DNA of 6,137 bases from an uncultured Gammaproteobacteria bacterium. Its GTDB lineage: Bacteria; Pseudomonadota; Gammaproteobacteria; GCA-001735895. The notes below the pieces were generated by a model. It saw only the letters and a list, made by a program, of their open reading frames with translations, did not search any database and was not told the DNA's origin. Below, piece after piece: positions 1 through 5,266 of this stretch. The position numbers and the translations under genes were made by a program. The stretch is taken from contig CALZHS010000113.1 in the NCBI GenBank assembly GCA_945787265.1, positions 1 through 6,137 on the forward strand, given 5' to 3'. Within the stretch, counting starts at the first letter, position 1; every line of letters starts with the position of its first letter.

Positions 1-320
1 TAAAACTGACGCACAGACTCAATAAATCAGAGGCAATAAACAATCCAACTGCCACCCCTGCCGTCATGCCGGCCCACGAGCCGGCATCTATTCCAAAGCT
101 GTCGGCAAAGTAAACCCGGGCTGTGCCCGGACAAAATTCATGAAGACCTTTTAATGGATTCCGCGGTCCGACGAATCGGCTTTCGCCGGAATGACAGGAA
201 GTGGCCGAAGGGTGAAACTCAGTACAAGAATTCCAGTGTCTCCTTTGGAGAAAACTGAAACCCGGATCAAAACCAGTTTATTAAGTTACCGGCCACCACA
301 ATGCATTGATACCGGGTGGA
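1..320. other. Non-coding stretch downstream of the intradiol-like gene
   Basis: No convincing coding region is seen here. It holds repeat copy 1 (61-197, perhaps to about 210). It also has a stem-loop at 234-257: TCTCC (239-243) pairs with GGAGA (247-251) around TTT, with CAGT/ACTG outside. A 10-bp palindrome, CAATGCATTG, lies at 299-308, just past the stop of the minus-strand gene. Neither hairpin is followed by a run of T on the minus strand, so neither is called a terminator. Positions 1-60 are AT-rich and show nothing recognisable. Confidence 0.6.
61..197. repeat. Dispersed three-hairpin palindromic repeat, copy 1
   Basis: The element starts CCGTCATGCCGGC and ends GCCGGAATGACAGG, which are imperfect inverted ends. 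Inside are a perfect 8-bp stem, ATGCCGGC (66-73) with GCCGGCAT (80-87), and a second stem, CCGGGC (116-121) with GCCCGG (125-130). A less regular right-hand arm spans about 155-192. The same architecture recurs at 2291-2414, with near-identical ends and a diverged middle. Similarity continues past the right end (GGAAGTG, then CGA-GG), so the unit may reach about 210. Compact elements of this form, with ends like CGTCAT...ATGACG, are common between proteobacterial genes as REP/MITE-like repeats. Family membership here is inferred by eye. Confidence 0.75.
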
Positions 321-857
321 TTATTCCGGGGACAGTACGATATCGAAGCGCCCGAACATAATGGTTTCCCCATTAACGGTGGATTCTTCGAGGAAGACCG
401 GCGTACCGTCTTCTTCGTAGACTTCCGTATCGCCCTCGAACACGATGTTCGTATCGAAATACTCCCAGCCGTCCTGGTAAACTTTGACATGAACAAACGG
501 ATCGCCGCAAAAATTACTCTCTGGCACGACCGATCCGAACTGGTAGCGACCCTTCGCATCGGTGGTCAGGGTGGTTTGATACTGCTCGATCCAGTCGCCG
601 TCACCATCTGGTTGACGAATTTCAATATTGATGCCGGACAGTGGTGTACCGTCGAGACTGGTGACCCGGCCGCGAATATTCATGCGCTGGCCCGAGTCGC
701 CCGGCTGCCACAGATCGGTCAGTTTCGGTTTCTTGTCCGCACCGGAAGACGGGGATTCGGAACTCGCGGCAGCCGTGAAGGAAACCAATAGCAGGTTGAC
801 GATCAGCATGCCGGTGGCAGCCTTCCAAGCGGTAAATTTCAATCCTTGTATTAACAC
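321..857 (-). CDS. Exported intradiol-dioxygenase-like protein with degenerate metal site
   Basis: This 178-residue product begins with a signal peptide: a basic start, a hydrophobic core at about residues 17-28, and AAA/SS near 29-33. A Ser/Lys-rich linker follows. Residues 46-175 resemble the intradiol ring-cleavage dioxygenase beta-sandwich (protocatechuate or catechol 1,2-dioxygenase type). The cues are WQPGDSGQ (50-57), RGRV..LDGTPLSG (62-75), TTDAKGRYQF (98-107), FVHVKV (121-126) and a late FEGD (140-143). True enzymes bind Fe(III) with Tyr, Tyr, His, His. In an ungapped comparison these positions read Trp89, Asn115, Phe121 and His123, so only one ligand remains. Catalysis is therefore doubtful, and a binding or structural role outside the cytoplasm is more likely; this is inference. 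The GTG start at 855-857 is chosen because GGGAGG at 865-870 sits 7 bases upstream. A TTG 63 bases further out falls in the -35 box. The stop is TAA at 321-323. It is divergent from the alcohol dehydrogenase. Confidence 0.7.
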   Translation of the reverse strand: MLIQGLKFTAWKAATGMLIVNLLLVSFTAAASSESPSSGADKKPKLTDLWQPGDSGQRMNIRGRVTSLDGTPLSGINIEIRQPDGDGDWIEQYQTTLTTDAKGRYQFGSVVPESNFCGDPFVHVKVYQDGWEYFDTNIVFEGDTEVYEEDGTPVFLEESTVNGETIMFGRFDIVLSPE

Positions 858-864
858 CTTCAGG

Positions 865-870
865 CCTCCC
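865..870 (-). promoter_or_regulatory. Ribosome binding site that fixes the GTG start
   Basis: On the minus strand GGGAGG lies 7 bases before the GTG at 857-855, a near-ideal Shine-Dalgarno site. This supports GTG over the in-frame TTG at 920-918, which has no such site, and over the TTG at 842-840. Confidence 0.7.
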
Positions 871-891
871 GGGTTGGGAAATAACACGAAT

Positions 892-920
892 ATATTATTT
901 CCCTCGTTAAGATAAATCAA
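892..920 (-). promoter_or_regulatory. Sigma70-like promoter of the intradiol-like gene
   Basis: On the minus strand TTGATT (920-915) and TAATAT (897-892) are separated by exactly 17 bases. Each matches 4 of 6 consensus bases. Transcription would start near 885 and give a leader of about 28 bases before the GTG at 857, with the Shine-Dalgarno site inside it. The surrounding AT-rich run in GC-rich DNA supports the call. It is a prediction from spacing and consensus only. Confidence 0.5.
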
Positions 921-947
921 CGGTAGTGCCCGTGTGCCATTACCAAT

Positions 948-961
948 ACGGCCCGGGCCGT
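948..961. promoter_or_regulatory. Perfect 14-bp palindrome, possible operator
   Basis: ACGGCCCGGGCCGT is its own reverse complement. It lies in the control region shared by two divergent genes. Its right end touches the proposed -35 box of the dehydrogenase (961-966), and its left end is about 28 bp upstream of the -35 box of the opposite gene. The position suits a dimeric regulator acting on one or both promoters, but no known binding motif was recognised. A GC-only core can also arise by chance. Confidence 0.35.
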
Positions 962-990
962 TGCAAATCGACGTTAATTCTTTCTATACT
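961..990 (+). promoter_or_regulatory. Sigma70-like promoter of the alcohol dehydrogenase
   Basis: TTGCAA (961-966) and TATACT (985-990) are separated by 18 bases; they match 4 and 5 of 6 consensus bases. The start would be near 997, leaving an untranslated leader of about 94 bases, long enough for post-transcriptional control, although no riboswitch was recognised. The 8-mer CCGTTGCA occurs at 958-965, over the -35 box, and again at 997-1004, at the predicted start. Confidence 0.45.
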
Positions 991-1090
991 CCGAACCCGT
1001 TGCACCCACTCGGGGCATGTTCGATCAGCTTCCGGCCCGGTTTCTGATTGCAACCCCTGATCCGGAATATAAGGAAGCGAAGCTATCGAC

Positions 1091-2257
1091 ATGAACCTGC
1101 TCGAACCACAGGACTGGAGTTTCCCGGTACCGGTTGTTTATGGTCCCGGTCGCTTGCGCGAGATTGCCGGGCTGTGCAAGGAGGCCGGTATGTCGAAACC
1201 GCTGCTGGTCACAGATCGCGGCAGCCGTGAGCTGCCGTTTATCGGCAGCATTATGCAAATGCTCAACGACGCGGGGCTGCAGTGTGATCTGTATGCCGGT
1301 ATTTCACCCAATCCGCGCGACGATGAAATTGCCGCCGGTCGCGGCCTGTTCCGCCAGGGTGGCCACGACGGCATTATCGCGATCGGCGGTGGTAGCGGCA
1401 TGGACGGCGGCAAGGCGATTGCAACCGTGGCCAATAATGACTTTGATCTGTGGGACTTCGAGTTTGAACAGACGCCGCCAAACATGAACGATCAGCTGCC
1501 GTTCCCGCCGTTAATCTGTATCCCGACCACCGCCGGTACCGGTGCCGAGACCGAGGGCACCGCGATGATTACCGATGTCGAGCGCGTGATGAAGTTTTGC
1601 ACCTGGCATCCGCGGTTGAAACCGGCCTGCGCATTGCTCGATCCCGAAATCACTATCGGTCTGCCGCCGAACCTGACGGCCTGGACCGGCTGCGATGCGA
1701 TGGTGCACGCGATCGAGGCGTACTGCGTACCGACCTTTCACCCGATGTGCGACGGCATCGCGCTCGAGGGCTTGCGCCTGATCAATACCTGGTTGCCCAG
1801 CGCGGTCGACGAACCCGGCAACCTCGAGGCGCGCGGTGGCATGCTCGCCGGCTCTTGCCTGGCGGGCATTGCTTTCCTGAAAGGGCTTGGCATGGTGCAC
1901 GCAATCAGCCACATGGTCGGCGCAGAATATGACACCCATCATGGCCTGACCAACGCGGTCGTATTGCCGGCGGTGCTGCGTTTCAACACCAGTTCAATCG
2001 GCGACAAGCTGCCGCAGATGGCCAGGGCCATGGATCTCGAAGACAAGTCGTTCGATGCTTTCTACGCCGCGGTCTGCGCGTTGTTGGATCGCCTCGAGAT
2101 TCCCAAAACTCTCGTCGATATCGGCGTTCCCACCGACTGCGCTGCGGCTATTGCCGCCAAGGCTATCCAGGACAGCGCCGCCGCGACCAATCCGCGCCAG
2201 GCCACGGTGGCTGAAATTCAGGGCATCGTCGAAACCGCGCTAACCGAAGGTCGTTAA
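1091..2257 (+). CDS. Iron-containing (group III) alcohol dehydrogenase
   Basis: This 388-residue protein, the usual length for the family, should oxidise an alcohol or reduce an aldehyde in the cytoplasm with NAD(P). The N-terminal nucleotide-binding domain has YGPGRL (17-22), LLVTDRG (38-44), GGGSGMDGGK (99-108) and PTTAGTGAE (145-153). The C-terminal helical domain carries the metal site by analogy to FucO: Asp202 and His206 in GCDAMVHAIEAY, His270 in GMVHAISH, and His284 in DTHHGLTNAVVLP, with the conserved His274 between them. All four metal ligands are present, so the enzyme looks active. The substrate cannot be read from sequence. ATG is the only possible start, since an in-frame TAA lies at 1070-1072 and no alternative start codon intervenes. 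AAGGA at 1071-1075 is 15 bases away, a long spacing. The stop is TAA. No neighbour suggests a pathway. Two 60-base lines counted give about 60% GC. Confidence 0.95.
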   Translation: MNLLEPQDWSFPVPVVYGPGRLREIAGLCKEAGMSKPLLVTDRGSRELPFIGSIMQMLNDAGLQCDLYAGISPNPRDDEIAAGRGLFRQGGHDGIIAIGGGSGMDGGKAIATVANNDFDLWDFEFEQTPPNMNDQLPFPPLICIPTTAGTGAETEGTAMITDVERVMKFCTWHPRLKPACALLDPEITIGLPPNLTAWTGCDAMVHAIEAYCVPTFHPMCDGIALEGLRLINTWLPSAVDEPGNLEARGGMLAGSCLAGIAFLKGLGMVHAISHMVGAEYDTHHGLTNAVVLPAVLRFNTSSIGDKLPQMARAMDLEDKSFDAFYAAVCALLDRLEIPKTLVDIGVPTDCAAAIAAKAIQDSAAATNPRQATVAEIQGIVETALTEGR

Positions 2258-2290
2258 CCTGACACCTGTTGACCTGGGTACATGAAGCAT

Positions 2291-2414
2291 CCCGTCATGC
2301 CGGCCCCGAGCCGGCATCTATTTTATCGGCTCCTCTAAAACCAGGCCTGGCTTTGTGCTCTTGACTATAGCGGCAACCTTAATCCTGGATTCCGGCCCTC
2401 ACCGGAATGGCGGG
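2291..2414. repeat. Dispersed three-hairpin palindromic repeat, copy 2
   Basis: This is the better-formed copy. Stem 1 is ATGCCGGC (2297-2304) with GCCGGCAT (2310-2317), loop CCCGA. Stem 2 is the palindrome CCAGGCCTGG (2341-2350). Stem 3 is ATTCCGG (2389-2395) with CCGGAAT (2402-2408), loop CCCTCA. The ends CCCGTCATGCCGGC and ACCGGAATGGCGGG are imperfect inverted repeats. It matches copy 1 at both ends while the centre has diverged in sequence but kept a hairpin. It sits between two convergent genes. It carries no coding sequence, so if mobile it would need a transposase supplied elsewhere. Confidence 0.75.
2297..2326 (+). terminator. Possible terminator of the dehydrogenase, within repeat copy 2
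   Basis: A perfect 8-bp GC-rich stem (2297-2304 with 2310-2317) lies 40 bases after the dehydrogenase stop and is followed by CTATTTTATC. The T tract is short and starts three bases after the stem, so the terminator is imperfect. The same stem in copy 1 is not placed after a plus-strand gene, so termination would be a borrowed function of the repeat. Confidence 0.3.
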
Positions 2415-2490
2415 AAGTGATCGAGGATCGACCCGGCTAGTAGGGCACAGGGATTTAGAACGGAAGGTAACAAAGGTCACCCGTCAGGCC

Positions 2491-2982
2491 CTACTTGCAA
2501 ATCGAGAGATCCTGAAATTCTGCTCTGGTTTCATTGTCACGATGCTCGAGCACGATGGTTTCAAATTCATTTAAATCCCACATAAAGGCGATACTGACAT
2601 TTCCCCAATTCCCGGTTTCCCAGTTATCTGATTTGGAATCCAGCCGTTTGGGTTTGCCATACCTCTTTTCGAATTTTTGTTTTGTTTCCATGAACACCGT
2701 ACGCGAATCCGCCAGTTTGAATTGCATTAAGTACAGTTTATGAGGTTTGGAACAATAGATTAGATTGTATTTTGATTTGTTATCTTCAGGGCCGGCATAC
2801 GTCTGCGTTGCGCCGTCAGTTACAACGAAAGACTCTTTATCAGTCAAGTATCTTACGACATCGAAACGGCTCATACCGCTTTGAAAGCCAAACGCAATCC
2901 ACGCCTTGCCCTGGCTGGACATAACCAACATGGCTATCAGTAAGAGTATTTTTAACCGCTTACTGCCGCGCAACAGTTGCAT
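2491..2982 (-). CDS. Small exported protein of unknown function
   Basis: I do not recognise a family. The 163-residue product starts with a basic segment (Arg5, Lys8, Arg9, Lys11) and a hydrophobic core (12-21), ending GKA|W near residue 27, a plausible Sec signal peptide. The mature part has a segment, GFQSGMSRFDVVRYL (32-46), that resembles the 'G-M-S-x-x-x-V' opening of several small periplasmic proteins. It is followed by Tyr/Lys-rich strands and a YGKP turn (108-111). Two cysteines, Cys77 and Cys162, could form a disulfide. AAGAGG (2999-2994) lies 11 bases before the ATG. I counted 213 G+C in 492 bases (43%), well below the dehydrogenase next to it, so a different origin is possible. It lies 83 bp downstream of the jelly-roll gene on the same strand, with no clear promoter or terminator between, so co-transcription is possible. 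Confidence 0.75.
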   Translation of the reverse strand: MQLLRGSKRLKILLLIAMLVMSSQGKAWIAFGFQSGMSRFDVVRYLTDKESFVVTDGATQTYAGPEDNKSKYNLIYCSKPHKLYLMQFKLADSRTVFMETKQKFEKRYGKPKRLDSKSDNWETGNWGNVSIAFMWDLNEFETIVLEHRDNETRAEFQDLSICK

Positions 2983-3065
2983 CGAGATAGGCGCCTCTTA
3001 TTCTGATCTCAACCGGATCACGGCTTCTTGACCTGCTGCCGATAGCTAGATTGAACGAGGAAAGT

Positions 3066-3746
3066 TCACGAATCTGCTTTGATAATCGCCGTGCATTGCG
3101 AACCATCGTCGTTGCCATCTTCGAGGGCACACAGGCTCAGGTCGTCAAAATAGACCCCCTGGGATGTGTCGGAGCCCGAGAAGTCGACGTAAAGCGTGAA
3201 GGCCTGAACGGTCGCGGTGCCCGCGGGCGCGGTCGCGATGCCGGTATCCAGGAAAATCCATTCGCCTGCGGGCGTCTGGCTGGTCACTTTGTTCGAAGTT
3301 TTGGCCAGTGGGGTTTTGTTGCCGGCAGTCTCGGCCGTTCCCAGGTCTTTGCCGAGCGCGTCGAAGAACGACACCTGGACGATTCCGAAAGCTGGCGCTC
3401 CCCGGAGCGCAGTGTTTGCTGCTCCAAACCCGGTTAACCGCCACCGCGAACCAGGTGCGGCTGTAAACTCTTGAAAGCTGCCGGAAACGGTTCCAACGAA
3501 ATAGGGTGGATACGGCACGCTCCGACTGAAGCCCCAGTTGAACATGGACTGGCTGCCGCTGCGCGCTTTATCCGTCGAAAACATACTTTCATCAAACAGA
3601 ATCCAGCCGCCCTGGTCGGGCGGCAGCCGCAGCTCGAAGCTCGCGTCCCTGAGGGGATTGTTGTCGTTTGCAAGGGCCACCGGGGGAGTGGCGATGAGCA
3701 ATGTTGTAATAATAGCGGTGCAAAAAACTATTGTTTTTTTCTTCAT
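3066..3746 (-). CDS. Exported jelly-roll protein resembling a carbohydrate-binding module
   Basis: This 226-residue product starts MKKKT with a hydrophobic core and a VALA cleavage site at residue 26, so it is exported. The mature part follows the pattern of CBM4/9-like, galactose-binding-fold domains. It has N-P-L-x-D-x-SFE (30-38), GGW (46-48), SGSQSM (63-68), QEFTAAPGSRWRLTGF (92-107), VSFFDALGKDLG (125-136), EW.FLDTG.A.APAGTATVQ (162-181) and GVYFDDLSL (197-205). Such domains bind glycans or form modules of larger enzymes. Here the domain stands alone, with no catalytic domain, no C-terminal membrane anchor and no PEP-CTERM motif. A short acidic tail, DGNDDGSQ (210-217), lies between Cys206 and Cys218, which may pair. 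The start is firm: GAGGGG (3758-3753) lies 6 bases before the ATG and a promoter lies just upstream. The ligand is unknown. Confidence 0.75.
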   Translation of the reverse strand: MKKKTIVFCTAIITTLLIATPPVALANDNNPLRDASFELRLPPDQGGWILFDESMFSTDKARSGSQSMFNWGFSRSVPYPPYFVGTVSGSFQEFTAAPGSRWRLTGFGAANTALRGAPAFGIVQVSFFDALGKDLGTAETAGNKTPLAKTSNKVTSQTPAGEWIFLDTGIATAPAGTATVQAFTLYVDFSGSDTSQGVYFDDLSLCALEDGNDDGSQCTAIIKADS

Positions 3747-3776
3747 GAATTGCCCCTCTTTGGGTGGAATGCAGCA

Positions 3777-3805
3777 AGAATAAGCGCCATTTTAATTTCT
3801 GTCTA
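3777..3805 (-). promoter_or_regulatory. Sigma70-like promoter of the jelly-roll gene
   Basis: On the minus strand TAGACA (3805-3800) and TATTCT (3782-3777) are 17 bases apart; each matches at least 4 of 6 consensus bases. The start would be near 3770, giving a leader of about 24 bases that holds the Shine-Dalgarno site. The -35 box is part of a direct repeat described separately. Confidence 0.55.
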
Positions 3806-3817
3806 GCGGTGTCTAGC
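3800..3817. repeat. Two direct copies of TGTCTAGC at 10-bp period
   Basis: TGTCTAGC occurs at 3800-3807 and 3810-3817, start to start 10 bp, about one helical turn. The first copy contains the proposed -35 box of the minus-strand jelly-roll gene, and the second lies just upstream of it. Such spacing puts both copies on the same face of the helix, as in tandem regulator sites. No known regulator motif was recognised. Confidence 0.45.
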
Positions 3818-3885
3818 CGTCGTTTACCATGAGTGGTCGGCCGCTTTGCTGCCGCAACGCCGCTAGTCGAGGGAGGCGGGAATGG

Positions 3886-3984
3886 ATGTCTTTTGACCTG
3901 GTAACCTGTTATCGATTTGTCGGTGACAGGCCGCTTCTGGATTTTCTGGAGTCCGGTAAAAATGCGTTCCAGTTTCTGCCTTAG
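3886..3984 (+). CDS. Possible small ORF (32 residues) upstream of the hydrolase
   Basis: ATG at 3886 opens a 32-codon frame ending in TAG at 3982-3984. GGGAGG at 3871-3876 lies 9 bases upstream, a strong Shine-Dalgarno site. The frame stays open back to an ATG at 3829 (51 codons), but that start has no such site. The product, beginning MSFDLVTCYRFVGDRP, has ordinary mixed composition, with no membrane segment or signal peptide. It could be a small protein, a leader peptide, the remnant of a longer gene, or chance. It ends 89 bases before the hydrolase on the same strand. No promoter was identified for it. The rest of 3747-4073 holds only the promoter elements listed. Confidence 0.3.
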   Translation: MSFDLVTCYRFVGDRPLLDFLESGKNAFQFLP

Positions 3985-4021
3985 GGAAATTCACACAAGT
4001 TCGCTAGAATGAAATGCCAGC

Positions 4022-4049
4022 TTTCCACGGAAACGCGAACTGACATAAT
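4022..4049 (+). promoter_or_regulatory. Extended -10 promoter of the hydrolase operon
   Basis: TTTCCA (4022-4027) and CATAAT (4044-4049) are 16 bases apart, with TG at 4041-4042 one base before the -10 box, an extended -10 feature. The start would be near 4056, about 18 bases before the ATG at 4074. An alternative -10, TAGAAT at 4005-4010, lacks a good -35 partner. Confidence 0.45.
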
Positions 4050-4073
4050 CGAAAAAATTCATAACGAGGTGCA

Positions 4074-4844
4074 ATGAATAAAACGGTCATTGATGACTGG
4101 TACCAGGTTACCCGCGTATCGAAAGACATCAGTCTTATTCGGGAAAAGTACGTGGCAGCCTGGTTGCGTTGCAACATCTGGCACCTGCGCGGTAAAAACT
4201 ACGACCTCTTGATCGATTCCGGAATGGGATTAAGACCCTTGAAACAGGAAATCGCGATCCTCAGCGAAAAACCGGTTACCTTGATATCGACGCATTGCCA
4301 TTTCGATCATATTGGAGGTGCACATGAGTTTGAGTGTCGTCTTGGTCACCAGCTCGAGGCAGCGCTGCATAGTAAACCCAACTATGCTAACTCCGGAATC
4401 GCCGAATTTGTACGCGCGGAAACTTTCCTGGCCTTGCCCGACCGGGAATTCCAGTATGAAAACTACCGGGTTAAACCCGCGCCATTAACCGGTTATCTTG
4501 ATGAAGGTGACGTTATCGATCTGGGAGACCGGGTGCTCCAGGTGCTGCACTTACCGGGGCATTCGCCGGGTTCGATTGCGCTTTATGAAATGAAGACCAG
4601 GACCTTGTTCAGCGGTGATGCGATTTACGATGGCCAGTTATTCGATACCGTTTATCACTCGGATAAAGCGATCTATCGAGAAAGTTTGCGGCGTTTACGC
4701 GAGCTCGATGTTGAAACCGTTCATGGTGGACACTATGAATCATTTGGGCGGCAACGCATGATTGAGATCATCGACGACTACCTGGCGGGCAGGGGTGCCA
4801 TGGGCGACGCTGGCGCCTGGGTTGCCAGCCAGTTGAAGAAATGA
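4074..4844 (+). CDS. Metallo-beta-lactamase-fold hydrolase
   Basis: This 256-residue cytoplasmic protein has no signal peptide. It has a complete two-metal MBL site: THCHFDH gives His74, His76, Asp78 and His79; LPGHSPGS gives His163; FSGDAIY gives bridging Asp182; and VHGGHYE gives His220. The preceding LLIDSGMG (45-52) is the usual strand before the metal loop. Members hydrolyse thioesters, lactones, phosphodiesters or beta-lactams. Single-domain proteins of this length are often glyoxalase II-like or lactonase-like. Tyr185, three residues after Asp182, is placed like the catalytic Tyr of AHL lactonase AiiA (D-A-S-Y), a hint rather than proof. The start is supported by GAGG at 4066-4069 and a nearby promoter. 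The stop is one base before the next gene's ATG, so the two are probably one operon and translationally coupled. The substrate is unknown. Confidence 0.9.
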   Translation: MNKTVIDDWYQVTRVSKDISLIREKYVAAWLRCNIWHLRGKNYDLLIDSGMGLRPLKQEIAILSEKPVTLISTHCHFDHIGGAHEFECRLGHQLEAALHSKPNYANSGIAEFVRAETFLALPDREFQYENYRVKPAPLTGYLDEGDVIDLGDRVLQVLHLPGHSPGSIALYEMKTRTLFSGDAIYDGQLFDTVYHSDKAIYRESLRRLRELDVETVHGGHYESFGRQRMIEIIDDYLAGRGAMGDAGAWVASQLKK

Positions 4845-4845
4845 C

Positions 4846-5241
4846 ATGAATCAGATAAAACCTGGATTACCGCAAGGTTTCGAGATGGGTTCAAACCGCG
4901 AGCCGCTCTACAAGCGACTGCCAACCCACGATGAAAATGGCCAGTTTCTGAGCGATTTCATGTTGTTGATACCGGGATTGAAGCATCGAACCGGGCAACA
5001 TTTGAAAATTCGTCTGGAAACAATTCATGCCGTTCTGGCAGGCCACGATGACGTGGTATTTGCAGATTTAAATGCCCCGCTTAGCCTGCTGTGGGTCTCG
5101 GTCAAGGCGCGTCACGGAGTTATTAACGAACTGGTGGCCGAGATTCGGCTGCATATCCCGGAAGCCAGGTTAGTGGGTCACCCGGCGTTCGGTAATATGC
5201 GTGGGGATGCCGATCAAAAGGTAATTAAGGGGAGTGCCTAG
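4846..5241 (+). CDS. Unknown 131-residue protein coupled to the hydrolase
   Basis: I do not recognise a family. The protein has a polar N-terminus (1-33). The rest reads as strand (34-43, FLSDFMLLIP), helix (50-66), two strands (70-88, VVFADLNAPLSLLWVSVKA), helix (91-104) and strand (107-112). That is a beta-alpha-beta-beta-alpha-beta order, consistent with a ferredoxin-like or ACT-like fold; this is inference from pattern only. The body has four histidines (His47, His52, His61, His67) around the first helix but no cysteine and no obvious metal motif. There is no signal peptide or membrane segment. The ATG is one base past the hydrolase stop, with only a weak GAAG (4835-4838) as Shine-Dalgarno site, so translation probably depends on coupling. 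A small regulatory or substrate-binding partner of the hydrolase is the simplest reading. Confidence 0.75.
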   Translation: MNQIKPGLPQGFEMGSNREPLYKRLPTHDENGQFLSDFMLLIPGLKHRTGQHLKIRLETIHAVLAGHDDVVFADLNAPLSLLWVSVKARHGVINELVAEIRLHIPEARLVGHPAFGNMRGDADQKVIKGSA

Positions 5242-5266
5242 AGAACTCTGGCCTTTGCGGGTTTTT

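Noticed and set aside
234..257. Stem-loop downstream of the intradiol-like gene as its terminator
   Set aside because: On the minus strand it is not followed by a T run, and it lies more than 60 bases past the stop.
306..791. 161-codon plus-strand frame opposite the intradiol-like gene
   Set aside because: The minus-strand frame has a signal peptide, promoter, ribosome site and domain pattern; this frame has none.
1138..1942. Long open frames antisense to the alcohol dehydrogenase
   Set aside because: They overlap a gene with intact metal and nucleotide motifs, have no recognisable domains, and are expected shadows of GC-rich codons.
61..2414. Repeats as a CRISPR array
   Set aside because: There are only two copies, over 2 kb apart, with no spacer structure and no cas genes.
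2440..2494. Inverted repeat GTAGGGC (2440-2446) and GCCCTAC (2488-2494)
   Set aside because: It is only 7 bp with a 41-base loop and overlaps a stop codon; no T run follows on the minus strand.
3051..3806. Plus-strand frames opposite the jelly-roll gene
   Set aside because: They are explained as antisense shadows of a gene with a strong start and fold pattern.
2269..3901. Shared 9-mer TTGACCTGG at 2269-2277 and 3893-3901
   Set aside because: It has no extended similarity and no suitable -10 partner at either place; chance is likely.
5236..5266. Terminator between the convergent hydrolase pair and the methyltransferase gene
   Set aside because: The stem (GCC-AGA with TCT-GGC) has a bulge and a tight loop, and the TTTTT is nine bases away. 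It is too weak to call.
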